Source: Planctomycetaceae bacterium
GTDB taxonomy: Bacteria; Planctomycetota; Phycisphaerae; Sedimentisphaerales; Anaerohalosphaeraceae
Direction: 5' to 3'
NCBI GenBank assembly: GCA_021372945.1
Contig: JAJFTK010000006.1
Span: 1-39,197 of the forward strand
DNA: 39,197 nt
The stretch's first letter is position 1. Every line of letters starts with the position of its first letter. Below the pieces are notes generated by a model that saw only the letters and a program-made list of their open reading frames with translations, searched no databases and had not been told where the DNA came from. The position numbers and the translations under genes were made by a program. Below are positions 15,848 to 24,324 of the stretch, one piece after another.

Positions 15848-16795
15848 ATGAAACTCTATCCATTGCTATTTGAACCCGTTTTAAAGGAGCGGATCTGGGG
15901 CGGTCAGCGATTGGGTGATCTGTTTGGCAAGAACGTGCCCGCCGGCGCAAGGATCGGCGAAAGCTGGGAGTTGGCGGACCTGCCGGAAGGACAGTCGATC
16001 ATTACCAACGGGCCGCTGCAAGGCCAAACGCTGCACCAGATACTGGAATCCTGCGGTACTGAGATCACCGGCATCCCGAATTACCGGCCGCCGTTTCCGC
16101 TGCTGATCAAGTTCCTCGATGCCCAGGATGTGCTGAGCGTGCAGGTACACCCGGACGCGGCGACCTGCAAACGGCTTGGGAATTGTCAGCCCAAGACCGA
16201 GTGCTGGTATATCATCGAGGCGGCACCGCAAGCGGTGATCTATAAGGGACTTAAGCCGGGCACGACGCGCCAGCAGTTCGCCGGGGCCATCGCCGATGGG
16301 ACCTGCGAGCAGTATCTCGTGAACGTGCCCGTGCAGGCGGGCGAGTGCCATTTTCTGCCGTCGGGCACATGTCATGCGATCGGGGCCGGGCTGATCATCG
16401 CCGAGATCCAGCAGCCGTCGGATACGACATACCGGGTGTTTGACTGGAACCGGACGGACCCGCAGACGGGCAAGCCGCGCGCGCTGCACATCGACGAGGC
16501 GCTGGAGAGCATTCATTTCGATGCCTCGGGCGATCGGCTTTCGGTCGAGACGGTCGGCCGCCTCGTCGATGCAGATGAATTCAAGGTGGATAAATGCCAC
16601 CAGGCGGCCAGCGTACAGGTCCTTTTGAGCGGACGGATGCGGGTACTGATCATCCTGGCCGGCAAGGGGCAGATCAGCGCGCAAGGGCTGGAGCCCATTT
16701 GCTTTCAGAAGGGCCAGACGCTGCTGATCCCGGCGGCGTTTGAAGGCGTGATGCATTTCGCATCGCCCTGCCACTATCTTACAGTGACGATTTAG
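15848..16795 (+). CDS. manA: Class I mannose-6-phosphate isomerase
   Basis: Zinc enzyme interconverting mannose-6-phosphate and fructose-6-phosphate, linking glycolysis to mannose-containing glycans. Seen: the start KLYPLLFEPVLKERIWGG, ESWELAD, zinc ligands in LSVQVHPDA and KTECWYI, and a third His in HFLPSGTCHAIG. It has 315 aa, the short Bacillus-type form. The frame is open to 15656, but that region overlaps the amidase gene and a repeat; ATG 15848 starts the family motif directly. Confidence 0.95.
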   Translation: MKLYPLLFEPVLKERIWGGQRLGDLFGKNVPAGARIGESWELADLPEGQSIITNGPLQGQTLHQILESCGTEITGIPNYRPPFPLLIKFLDAQDVLSVQVHPDAATCKRLGNCQPKTECWYIIEAAPQAVIYKGLKPGTTRQQFAGAIADGTCEQYLVNVPVQAGECHFLPSGTCHAIGAGLIIAEIQQPSDTTYRVFDWNRTDPQTGKPRALHIDEALESIHFDASGDRLSVETVGRLVDADEFKVDKCHQAASVQVLLSGRMRVLIILAGKGQISAQGLEPICFQKGQTLLIPAAFEGVMHFASPCHYLTVTI

Positions 16796-16801
16796 TTTTT
16801 G

Positions 16802-16869
16802 CCACAGAGCACACCGAGGACCCGGAGAAAAAAAACTCTTATGTCCGTGTCCTTCCGTGCATTCCGTGG
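16802..16869. repeat. Imperfect inverted repeat (CCACAGAG...CCGTGG)
   Basis: CCACAGAGCACACCGAGGA (16802-16820) can pair imperfectly with 16844-16869, which ends TTCCGTGG. A related fragment (AAGCACACAGAGATACATAG) occurs at ~17453-17472. It resembles a small MITE-like or REP-like intergenic element. Confidence 0.55.
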
Positions 16870-16893
16870 TTTTTTTGATGTTTAGGAACTGAC

Positions 16894-17442
16894 GTGCTGA
16901 AGGCAAGCGAAAATCCGCCGATGGCGTGGCCCGAAGGAAAGTCGATCGTCGATTTTACCGGGACGTGGTGGGTTGCGCATACGAAGGCTCGCAACGAAAA
17001 GGCGCTGGCCTGGCAACTGCTGCACAAGGACGTGGCGTATTTTTTGCCGATGCACTGGAAAGTGAAGAAATCGCGAGGGCGGACGTTTAAATCGCTCTTG
17101 CCGCTGTTTTCGGGTTACTTGTTTTTTTGCGGCCAGGAGACGGATCGGCTCGACGTGCTCAAGACCAACCGCGTCGCGGGGATCATTTGCGTGCAGGATC
17201 AGGGCAGGCTGGTCAGTGAGCTGGCCCCCATCGAGAAGCTGCTTCGGCTGGGCAAGTCGGTCATCCCGCACGAGTACATCAAGGTGGGGCAAAAGTGCCG
17301 CGTGACCGCGGGACCTTTAATCGGCACCGAAGGGCTGGTGCTGCGGACGCCGAAAGAGACGCGGCTGGTCCTGCAGGTGGATATGCTGGGGCAGGCGGCC
17401 AGCGTCGAGATCGATTATGATATGGTGGAGAAACTGGAATAG
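16894..17442 (+). CDS. NusG-like transcription antitermination factor
   Basis: 182-aa member of the NusG/RfaH/LoaP group. The NGN domain spans ~residues 22-115 (WWVAHTKARNEKALAWQLL, then PLFSGYLFF), and a KOW-type end at ~130-180 has VGQKCRVTAGPLIGTEGLVL. NGN binds the RNA polymerase clamp and suppresses pausing; specialised paralogues act on selected long operons. Lack of ribosomal or rpo neighbours suggests a specialised paralogue rather than housekeeping NusG. A GTG start at 16894 with AGGA six bases upstream is preferred over ATG 16921. Confidence 0.85.
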   Translation: MLKASENPPMAWPEGKSIVDFTGTWWVAHTKARNEKALAWQLLHKDVAYFLPMHWKVKKSRGRTFKSLLPLFSGYLFFCGQETDRLDVLKTNRVAGIICVQDQGRLVSELAPIEKLLRLGKSVIPHEYIKVGQKCRVTAGPLIGTEGLVLRTPKETRLVLQVDMLGQAASVEIDYDMVEKLE

Positions 17443-17520
17443 TTTTTGCCGCCAAGCACACAGAGATACATAGAGGCTGATTACGATAAAAAAGAGCGGG
17501 CCAGATGCCCGCGTCTGAAA

Positions 17521-17546
17521 TGATGCCGGCTGGAAGCCGGCGCTGC
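17521..17546. repeat. GCCGGC palindromic repeat
   Basis: GCCGGCTGGAAGCCGGC, the opposite orientation of the unit seen at 7678-7702 and 29754-29776. Confidence 0.7.
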
Positions 17547-17565
17547 CATGGGAAGGGAGACTTTT

Positions 17566-17940
17566 ATGGTTCACATAGTGTGGCTGGTCGGGATTTTGAT
17601 CCTGGCGTGGGGCGTAACAGCGGTTCTGAAACCGGGACTCATCAAAAACGCGGTCAAATTCTTCAACGTGGGGCAGAGGTTTTTGATCGCCGTGTTCATT
17701 CGACTGCTGCTTGCCATCGTATTTCTGGTGTGCGCATTTCAAACGCGCCATCCGCGAGTGATCTTGGCGTTCGGAGTATTGTTCCTGGTCGCAGGCATTT
17801 TGCTGCTTGTGCTGCCGGCGCAAAAGCGAAGATCGGTCTTGGGCTGGTGGGCGGCTAAGCAAGTTTGGGCATTTCAAATCATTGGGATCGTGGTCGTCCT
17901 GATTGGCGCGGTCGTGATCTGGGCGGGACGGCCCTTATAA
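17566..17940 (+). CDS. Small four-helix membrane protein of unknown function
   Basis: Not recognised. It has 124 aa with four hydrophobic helices (~residues 4-22, 38-58, 64-85 and 97-118) and short basic loops (RHPR, QKRRS). GGGAG lies seven bases before ATG 17566; the frame also opens at 17548 but without a ribosome site. The subtilase-like gene starts 27 bases after the stop, so the two may be cotranscribed. Confidence 0.7.
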   Translation: MVHIVWLVGILILAWGVTAVLKPGLIKNAVKFFNVGQRFLIAVFIRLLLAIVFLVCAFQTRHPRVILAFGVLFLVAGILLLVLPAQKRRSVLGWWAAKQVWAFQIIGIVVVLIGAVVIWAGRPL

Positions 17941-17967
17941 GGCATGCACTGTCGGAGCCGAACAAAA

Positions 17968-19356
17968 ATGCGCTCTGCGATAGCGTGGTTTCTTGTGCTG
18001 ATATATCCGCTGCACGCGGGGGCATTGGACCTGGAGGGCGTCAACGCGGCGGCCCTGCATCGCTTGGGGATTACCGGACAAGGCGTGCAGATCGCGCTGT
18101 TGTCACACGGCAATGTGCTGACCCGTCATGAGGCATTCCGGCGGCCAAGTGGTTCGGCGGCAATCAATCATGATTTTACCGGCGCCGGAACGCAGATGTC
18201 CGTGCACGACACGAATATGGCGGGCCTGTTGGTATCCAGCGGCACCGCCGCAAGACCGGGCAGTATCGGAATCGCGCCGGGTTCGCGCGTCCACAGTGCG
18301 CGCGTGATCGCAAAGGGGATCGAAGCGGCCGCTATCGCGCAGGCGCTGGAGACGTTGATCACAAAACACAACTGCAGAGTCGTTGTGACGGGAATCCAGT
18401 TGCCGCCGGATCAAGTCAGCGCCGACGGCAATTCGCCCTGGACGAAGTTGTACGATTACTATGCCGAGAAATACGATGTCGTTTTTGTGAACGCCGCCGG
18501 AAACCAAGCGCCGCGGATAACCGTTTTTGGCGACTGCTTTAACGGGTTAACAACGGCCGCCCTCTGCAAGGATCAATCCGGGGTTTATTGCCGGGTCGGT
18601 CGCCTGTCCAATTCGGGCCCAACGCTGGACGGGCGAAGGAAACCCGAGGTTGCGGCGCCGTCGCAGGCGCTGATCGCGCCTTCTTCGGCGAGCAATACCG
18701 CGTGGATGACGGTGGACCCAAACGGCTTGGGGCTGACCAGTTTCGCGGCGCCGTTTACAACAGGAACCGCCGCGCTGCTGCTTGAGGCGGCGGCAAGAAG
18801 TTCGGCAGAAAACGATGACCGCACGGAGGTGATCAAGGCCGTCATCGTCAACTCGGTTTCCGGCGGGCTAAAAGATAAAAAGCAAAACCCCGCGGCAGCG
18901 GATAACGCATTGAGTACATGGAACCCGGACGCCGGGTACGGACGGGTTAATGCGCTCAAGGCGTACCGCATGCTGGAGGCCGGGGCGATTGCCGAGGGCA
19001 AGTTAAGCAAGCAGCAGATGGGGTGGGCGTACGCGGTAATGCCGAAGAAGAGCGAGCATGTTTATAAGATCGAAATGGCGAAAGAGCGGCGGCTGGTACT
19101 GACGGCAGTGTGGCATCGCAAGCTGAATAAGGTTGGCCCCATATTTGTCGAAGAGCCGGTGCGGTTTGCGCTGGATATGAAGGTCGTAAGCCCGTCGGGA
19201 CAGATGATCGTCTTCGAGACCGCCGGGCCAAATAATCTGATCAAGACCGATTGCCCGATCAAGGAAGATGGCGTGTATCAAATCATCCTGCGCAATAACA
19301 CCGAGGCGGATGGACGCGACTACGGGATAGCGTTTGAATCGATCAGTGATGATTGA
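17968..19356 (+). CDS. Subtilase-fold (S8) secreted protein lacking the catalytic Asp
   Basis: Signal peptide (MRSAIAWFLVLIYPLHAGA) then a subtilisin-like domain. The oxyanion Asn (FVNAAGNQA) and the nucleophile Ser region (LTSFAAPFTTGTAALLL) are kept. The His region is HDTNMAGLL instead of HGTHVAG. The first active-site segment reads IALLSHGN where families have xxIDTG, so Asp is replaced by Ser. It is therefore probably a poor or inactive protease, perhaps a binding protein. A ~110-residue C-terminal beta domain like those of proprotein convertases follows. ATG 17968 (GGAG ten bases upstream) is preferred over 17944. 462 aa. Confidence 0.8.
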   Translation: MRSAIAWFLVLIYPLHAGALDLEGVNAAALHRLGITGQGVQIALLSHGNVLTRHEAFRRPSGSAAINHDFTGAGTQMSVHDTNMAGLLVSSGTAARPGSIGIAPGSRVHSARVIAKGIEAAAIAQALETLITKHNCRVVVTGIQLPPDQVSADGNSPWTKLYDYYAEKYDVVFVNAAGNQAPRITVFGDCFNGLTTAALCKDQSGVYCRVGRLSNSGPTLDGRRKPEVAAPSQALIAPSSASNTAWMTVDPNGLGLTSFAAPFTTGTAALLLEAAARSSAENDDRTEVIKAVIVNSVSGGLKDKKQNPAAADNALSTWNPDAGYGRVNALKAYRMLEAGAIAEGKLSKQQMGWAYAVMPKKSEHVYKIEMAKERRLVLTAVWHRKLNKVGPIFVEEPVRFALDMKVVSPSGQMIVFETAGPNNLIKTDCPIKEDGVYQIILRNNTEADGRDYGIAFESISDD

Positions 19357-19366
19357 TCATTGATGA

Positions 19367-21475
19367 TTACAGCAGAAGGCGGCCGGCTTGATAAACGAGC
19401 AAGGTTATGACGTAGGCCATCAGGGTTAGTCCGCCGTACTGGAGAAGGGCCCATTTCCAGGCGCCGGATTCGCGGCGGGTAATGACAACCGTGGCCAGGC
19501 AAGGCGCGGTAATCAAACAAAACAGCATGATGCAAAAGCCCTGCAGAGGCGAATAGTCCTGTCGGAGCTTCTCGCGGAGCACTTGCAGGTTTTCATCGCT
19601 TTCGCCCCCCACCGCATAGACGATCGAAAGCTGCGAGACAAAAACCTCCTTGGCCGCCCCGGCGCCAATGAGGGCGGTGCCGATCTTCCAGTCAAAACCG
19701 AGCGGCTTGATCAGTGGTTCCATCGCGCGGCCGATCCGGCCGGCGACCGAGTACTGAAGGGCCGCGCTTTGACGCTGCGCATCGGTTAACGCCATTTGCT
19801 CGTTGTCCGGCAATACGGGGTAGCTGATGAGCGCCCACAAAATAATGGACAGCATCAGGATGACGGTGCCTGCCTTCTGCAGGTACATCCAGGCGCGCTG
19901 CCACATATGGATGGACAAGCCTTTGAGCGTCGGCAGGCGATAGGGAGGCAGCTCCATCACGAACGGGATCGTCTCGCCCTTGAAGACCGTCAGCCTGAGC
20001 AGCTTGATGCAGATGATCGCCAGGACGATGCCGATGATGTAAATCAGAAACATCATCGGACCGCGCAGGGCGGGGGCGAAAAACGCGGGAATGAGGAGCG
20101 CATAGATAGTGATCCGTGCCCCGCAACTGATGAGCGGCATGACCATGATGGTAGCCAATCGGTTACGGCGGTTTTCGAGGATGCGCGTGGCCATGATCGC
20201 CGGGACCGAACAGCCAAAGCCGATCAGCATGGGGATGAAGCTTTTGCCGTGCAGGCCGATCTTGTGCATGATGCGATCCATGAGAAAGGCCGCCCGTGCC
20301 ATGTAGCCGGTATCTTCCAGGATCGCAATCGACAAAAACAGCAAGAGGATATTGGGCAGGAAGATGACAACGCCGCCGACCCCGCTGACGACGCCGTCGA
20401 CGATCAGCGACTTCAAGGGCAAGAGCCAATGCTCCGGCCAGGCCTGCGCGACGGCGCAGCCGAGCTTTGCGAAAAGAAATTCCAGTCCGCGCATCGGCCA
20501 GGCGGCCGCGGCAAACGTTAAATAGAACACCAGGAACATCATGGCCGCAAAGATGGGCAGGCCCAGGTAACGGTGCATCAGAAGCTTGTCCGCCAGGTCG
20601 CTGAAATCGTGCCGGAGATGAAACGTGTGCTTGACCGCTTCCTGGCAAGCGCCCGAGATGAAGCCGTAGCGGCGGTCAGCCACAAGGATATCCGGCGAAT
20701 CGCCAAACACCTTGCGAAGGTGCATGCGAGACAGAACGGCTTGTTCGATGATCCGGGGGATATTCAATAATTGGCAGATCTCGGGATCTTCTTCCAGCAG
20801 CTTTAGGGCAAGCCAGCGGACCGGATACGATTTGGGCAACTGCTCCTTTTGTTCAAGGAGGACCTTGACGATGTTGTCGAGCTCCGCATCGACTTCGCCG
20901 CCGTAGCGCACGGAGACGCCGGCCCAAGCCTTTTGGCCGAACGTCTCGATGACGGCCTGCATCAGTTCCTGCATCCCTTCGCCGCGGCTGGCAACCATCG
21001 GGACGATGCGGGCGCCCAGCAGGATCTCCAACTGCTTATAATCAAATTCCAGCCCGCTGCTGCGGGCAATGTCGCTCATGTTGAAGGCCAGGATCAGCGG
21101 AACATGCATCTCCATCAACTGGACGGCCAGGTAAAGATGACGTTCCAGGTTGGAGGCATCCAGCACATCGACGACCACGTCCGGCTTTTCGCTAAACAGG
21201 TAATCGCGGGCGACGCGTTCCTCGACGGAATAGGCCGACAGGCTGTAGGTGCCGGGCAGATCGACAATCGTCACGTGCATGTCGCCAACCGTGATCGTAC
21301 CTTCTTTCTTCTCGACGGTCACGCCGGGATAATTGGCAACGTGGTGCCGAGCGCCGGTGAGGGCGTTAAAGACGGTCGTCTTGCCGCTGTTGGGATTGCC
21401 GGCCAGGGCAACCCGAATCGTATTGGAATCCGTGTGTGCCACATCCACCCCTGGAAGCGCCAGATTAGATCTCAT
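19367..21475 (-). CDS. feoB: Ferrous iron transport protein B
   Basis: Fe(II) importer of the inner membrane with an N-terminal G domain: G1 GNPNSGKTT (~residues 26-34), G2 NYPGVTVE, G3 DLPGTYSL, G4 NMSD. A helical regulatory domain follows, then two Gate domains with conserved Cys and Pro (VVIFLPNILLLF; CSVPAIMATR; SCGARITIY). Length ~702 aa is normal. ATG 21475 is used (a TTG lies two codons upstream); it overlaps the feoA stop, so translation is coupled. Third gene of a dtxR-feoA-feoB operon. Confidence 0.96.
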   Translation of the reverse strand: MRSNLALPGVDVAHTDSNTIRVALAGNPNSGKTTVFNALTGARHHVANYPGVTVEKKEGTITVGDMHVTIVDLPGTYSLSAYSVEERVARDYLFSEKPDVVVDVLDASNLERHLYLAVQLMEMHVPLILAFNMSDIARSSGLEFDYKQLEILLGARIVPMVASRGEGMQELMQAVIETFGQKAWAGVSVRYGGEVDAELDNIVKVLLEQKEQLPKSYPVRWLALKLLEEDPEICQLLNIPRIIEQAVLSRMHLRKVFGDSPDILVADRRYGFISGACQEAVKHTFHLRHDFSDLADKLLMHRYLGLPIFAAMMFLVFYLTFAAAAWPMRGLEFLFAKLGCAVAQAWPEHWLLPLKSLIVDGVVSGVGGVVIFLPNILLLFLSIAILEDTGYMARAAFLMDRIMHKIGLHGKSFIPMLIGFGCSVPAIMATRILENRRNRLATIMVMPLISCGARITIYALLIPAFFAPALRGPMMFLIYIIGIVLAIICIKLLRLTVFKGETIPFVMELPPYRLPTLKGLSIHMWQRAWMYLQKAGTVILMLSIILWALISYPVLPDNEQMALTDAQRQSAALQYSVAGRIGRAMEPLIKPLGFDWKIGTALIGAGAAKEVFVSQLSIVYAVGGESDENLQVLREKLRQDYSPLQGFCIMLFCLITAPCLATVVITRRESGAWKWALLQYGGLTLMAYVITLLVYQAGRLLL

Positions 21476-21713
21476 CCACAAAAATTTTGTGTGTCATTCC
21501 TCGGCCCAGAATGATCCTTGACTGCTTGACCTGGATGATGATTTGGTCATTGCCGTCGTTGCGGATGATTTTCAGGGCCGAATTAACGAGGATCCCCAGC
21601 GCGGCCAAACGGCCTTTGAGGCCCCTGCCGGCCTCAATCGCGGTCACACGGGCGGAGGCGCCGGGTTTCATTTGGTTCAGGCAGACCGGTTCACTTTTCT
21701 GCTGCGTATTCAA
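21465..21713 (-). CDS. feoA: Ferrous iron transport protein A
   Basis: Small cytoplasmic SH3-like protein needed for FeoB activity. Seen: CLNQMKPGASARVTAIEAG, GLKGRLAALGI, and the end RGMTHKIFVDEI. 82 aa, normal. The start is a TTG at 21713, seven bases after the dtxR stop, with GAAGG upstream. It overlaps feoB by 11 bases. Confidence 0.92.
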   Translation of the reverse strand: MNTQQKSEPVCLNQMKPGASARVTAIEAGRGLKGRLAALGILVNSALKIIRNDGNDQIIIQVKQSRIILGRGMTHKIFVDEI

Positions 21714-21719
21714 AGATGT

Positions 21720-22181
21720 TTAACCTTCCCTCAGCAAAGACCAGAATTGCTGAAATGATTGCCCCAGGTCCTGACCGTCAGCCTGTTTGCGGCGGATAAA
21801 TTCAACGAACGCCGTCATGCGGGTTGTGACTTCCGGCCCAAGCGTATGTTCCGTACGACACGCCGCTTCCTGGGCAGCCGTCGTTTCGACCCCGAGAACC
21901 TGTGCAAAAAAGTAATTCAGAATCTGATGGCGGCGAACGATCTTCCAAGCCAGGCGGCGGCCGCGCTCGGTCAAAGTGATATAGCCGTAGGGCTTATAAT
22001 TGATCAACTCGCGCTGCGCCAAGGTCCTCAGCGCCCCGGTAACCGATGCCCTGGCCACCCGCAGTTGGCAGGCAATGTCTTTGGCCCGCGCGATCCGGTT
22101 ATCGGACGAAAGATTGTAAATGGCTTCGAGATAGTCCTCCAGCGAGGCACTCAGTTGATCATGTACCGTCATCATATCCAT
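21720..22181 (-). CDS. DtxR/MntR-family metal-dependent transcriptional regulator
   Basis: 153-aa repressor. The N-terminal winged helix has RAKDIACQLRVARASVTGALRTL (~residues 30-52) and a wing YKPYGYITLTERGR. The helical dimerisation and metal domain has RRHQILNYFFAQVLGV, AACRTEHTLGPEV. It lacks the C-terminal SH3 domain, so it has the short MntR-like build. Being first gene of an operon with feoAB indicates Fe(II)-responsive control, probably including itself through the two boxes in its promoter. The leader is only ~15 bases, and the nearest AGGAG is too far from the ATG, so translation may be near-leaderless. Confidence 0.9.
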   Translation of the reverse strand: MDMMTVHDQLSASLEDYLEAIYNLSSDNRIARAKDIACQLRVARASVTGALRTLAQRELINYKPYGYITLTERGRRLAWKIVRRHQILNYFFAQVLGVETTAAQEAACRTEHTLGPEVTTRMTAFVEFIRRKQADGQDLGQSFQQFWSLLREG

Positions 22182-22190
22182 TTCAAATAG

Positions 22191-22204
22191 TTAGACACTC
22201 CTAA
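22191..22204. promoter_or_regulatory. DtxR-type box 1
   Basis: TTAG-ACACTC-CTAA, inverted repeat of the DtxR/IdeR half-site, overlapping the -10 and start region of the dtxR-feoAB promoter. Confidence 0.7.
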
Positions 22205-22231
22205 TATAGTTAGTCCGGGCTAACTTTGCAA
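22203..22231 (-). promoter_or_regulatory. Promoter of dtxR-feoA-feoB
   Basis: On the minus strand: -35 TTGCAA (22231-22226), 17-base spacer, -10 TATATT (22208-22203). Both DtxR-type boxes lie on it. Confidence 0.7.
22210..22223. promoter_or_regulatory. DtxR-type box 2
   Basis: TTAG-TCCGGG-CTAA, with symmetry extending to AGTTAG/CTAACT. It fills the spacer between -35 and -10. Its centre is 19 bp from box 1. Confidence 0.75.
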
Positions 22232-22276
22232 GAGTTTTTTAAAAATATTCTCTGGACACGCAGTATTAGTTTTTAC

Positions 22277-22305
22277 TTTACATTGCAGAAGGATTAAACG
22301 ATAAT
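22277..22305 (+). promoter_or_regulatory. Sigma-70 promoter of glmS
   Basis: -35 TTTACA (22277-22282), 17-base spacer, -10 GATAAT (22300-22305). The leader is about 50 bases, too short for a glmS ribozyme. Confidence 0.6.
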
Positions 22306-22364
22306 GCGCCTTTGGTTTTCATTGCACTTAACTAAGCTGAGCAATTGACGTTAGGATTCAATTT

Positions 22365-24233
22365 ATGTGCGGAATTGTAGCTTATTTTGGGAAAAAACCG
22401 GCCCAATCAGTGCTAATTGAGGGCCTTAAGCGTCTTGAATACAGGGGGTACGATTCGGCCGGAGTGGCCTTCCTGACAAACAACCGCTTCAGCATCTATA
22501 AAACGGCAGGAAGGATTTCCAACCTCGAGGATATCCTGCCGGCAGCCGACCCCGAGATGACGGTTGGGATCGGGCACACACGATGGGCGACCCACGGCGA
22601 GCCAAATACGGTGAACGCTCACCCGCACCTGGACTATACCGGCAAGATCGCGCTGGTTCACAATGGCATCATCGAGAATTACGCCACGCTGAAGAAATGG
22701 CTGATCAAGGAAGGATGCCCCTTCACATCGCAAACGGACACGGAAGTCGTCGCCAACCTGATCGGCTATTTTTATGAACGCAACCACACGCTTGACGGCC
22801 GCAACGCCCCTGCTAACTGCAACCGCTTCGAATGGGCGGTACAGCAGGCGCTGCAGGAGATCTACGGGACGTACGGCCTGGCGATCCTGTGCAGCGATTG
22901 CCCCGGCGTGCTGATCGGCGTGAAGCGCGGAAGCCCGCTGATCCTGGGCGTCGGCAAGAACGAGTTTATCCTGGCCAGCGACGCCGCGGCGATCGTGGAA
23001 CACACGACCCAGGCGGTTTACCTGTCGGACAATGAAATGGTGTCGGTCAGCGAAAACGGCTTTTCGACCAAGACGATCAGCAACGAGGCGGTACAGTCGG
23101 AGTTGAAGGCCATCGAGATCTCGCTGGACCAGATCGAGCTGGAAGGGTTCGATCATTACATGCAGAAGGAGATCGCCGAACAGCCCAAGGCGATCGAAAC
23201 GTGTCTCAACGGACGCATTGACCTTAAGAACGGCCGCGTGATCCTCGGCGGGCTTCAGAACTACTGGCGCGAATTGCCGCGCACCAAGAAGATCATCCTG
23301 ACGGCCTGCGGCACCGCCTGGCACGCGGGACTAGTGGGCGAATTCCTGTTCGAGCAGCTTTGCCGCATCCCATCGGAGGTGGAATACGCCAGCGAATTTC
23401 GCTACCGCAACCCGGTGATCGATGAAGGAACGCTGGTCATCGCGATCAGCCAGTCGGGCGAGACGGCCGATACGCTGGCGGCGGTGGAACTGGCGCGGGA
23501 GCGCGGGGCGTGCGTGCTGGGGATCGTTAACGTCGTGGGCTCGAGTATCGCGCGGCTGACGGACGCAGGCGTGTATCTGCGCGTGGGCCCGGAGATCGGC
23601 GTGGCCAGTACGAAGGCGTTTACCGCCCAGACCGCGGTACTGGCCATGCTGGCCATCGAACTGGGCCGGCGGCGGCATTTGAGCAGCGACTATGCCTCGA
23701 GCCTGCTGCGCGAACTGACGCAAATCCCGCAGAAGATCAGCCGCATCCTGGAGCAGAACGAGCACATCCGGCAAATCGCGCAAGCGAACGCCGATAAAGA
23801 GAACTGGCTGTTCCTGGGCCGCGGATTCAACTACCCCGTTGCGCTGGAAGGCGCGCTGAAACTCAAGGAAATCAGCTACATTCACGCCGAAGGACTGCCC
23901 GCGGCGGAGATGAAGCACGGGCCGATCGCGCTGATCACCGACCGGATGCCGGCCGTGTTTATCGCGCCGCGCTGCTCGCAATATGAGAAGCTGATCGGCA
24001 ACATCGAAGAGGTCCGGGCCCGCGGCGGCCGGACGATCGTGATCGCCACCGAGGGCGATGAAGACATCCGGACATACGCCGATCACCTGATCACGGTGCC
24101 GGCTGCGGCCGAACAGCTTCTGCCGATGCTGACGGTGGTGCCGCTGCAGCTGCTGGCCTATCACGCAGCGGTGCTGCGCGGTCACGACGTCGATAAGCCG
24201 CGAAACCTTGCCAAGAGCGTGACGGTTGAGTAA
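22365..24233 (+). CDS. glmS: Glutamine-fructose-6-phosphate aminotransferase (isomerizing)
   Basis: Makes glucosamine-6-phosphate from fructose-6-phosphate and glutamine, the first step to UDP-GlcNAc for peptidoglycan and lipid A. Class II glutaminase domain (residues 1-~240) with nucleophile Cys2 (MCGIVAYFG), GHTRWATHG and the HNGIIEN motif. Two SIS sugar-binding domains follow with CGTAWHAG, SQSGETADT and KEISYIHAEG, ending KPRNLAKSVTVE. 622 aa, slightly longer than usual because of a short insertion in the glutaminase domain (~residues 143-158). Confidence 0.97.
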   Translation: MCGIVAYFGKKPAQSVLIEGLKRLEYRGYDSAGVAFLTNNRFSIYKTAGRISNLEDILPAADPEMTVGIGHTRWATHGEPNTVNAHPHLDYTGKIALVHNGIIENYATLKKWLIKEGCPFTSQTDTEVVANLIGYFYERNHTLDGRNAPANCNRFEWAVQQALQEIYGTYGLAILCSDCPGVLIGVKRGSPLILGVGKNEFILASDAAAIVEHTTQAVYLSDNEMVSVSENGFSTKTISNEAVQSELKAIEISLDQIELEGFDHYMQKEIAEQPKAIETCLNGRIDLKNGRVILGGLQNYWRELPRTKKIILTACGTAWHAGLVGEFLFEQLCRIPSEVEYASEFRYRNPVIDEGTLVIAISQSGETADTLAAVELARERGACVLGIVNVVGSSIARLTDAGVYLRVGPEIGVASTKAFTAQTAVLAMLAIELGRRRHLSSDYASSLLRELTQIPQKISRILEQNEHIRQIAQANADKENWLFLGRGFNYPVALEGALKLKEISYIHAEGLPAAEMKHGPIALITDRMPAVFIAPRCSQYEKLIGNIEEVRARGGRTIVIATEGDEDIRTYADHLITVPAAAEQLLPMLTVVPLQLLAYHAAVLRGHDVDKPRNLAKSVTVE

Positions 24234-24244
24234 TTCTTTAGACC

Positions 24245-24262
24245 GGATTTACAGGATTTACA
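24245..24262. repeat. Direct repeat GGATTTACA x2
   Basis: Two copies of a 9-bp unit in the gap between the convergent glmS and ACT-domain genes. No function is evident. Confidence 0.6.
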
Positions 24263-24324
24263 GGATAAATTCTGCCTGCAGAACCTCGATTGTTTTGTCA
24301 ATAAAATCCTGCAAGAAACTCCCC

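Noticed and set aside
15881..16906. Long minus-strand open frame over manA
   Set aside because: Shadow of manA; no recognisable protein.
22306..22364. glmS ribozyme upstream of glmS
   Set aside because: The leader is only about 50 bases, too short for the ribozyme, and no core motif is visible.
22413..23324. Long minus-strand open frame over glmS
   Set aside because: Shadow of the conserved glmS coding strand.
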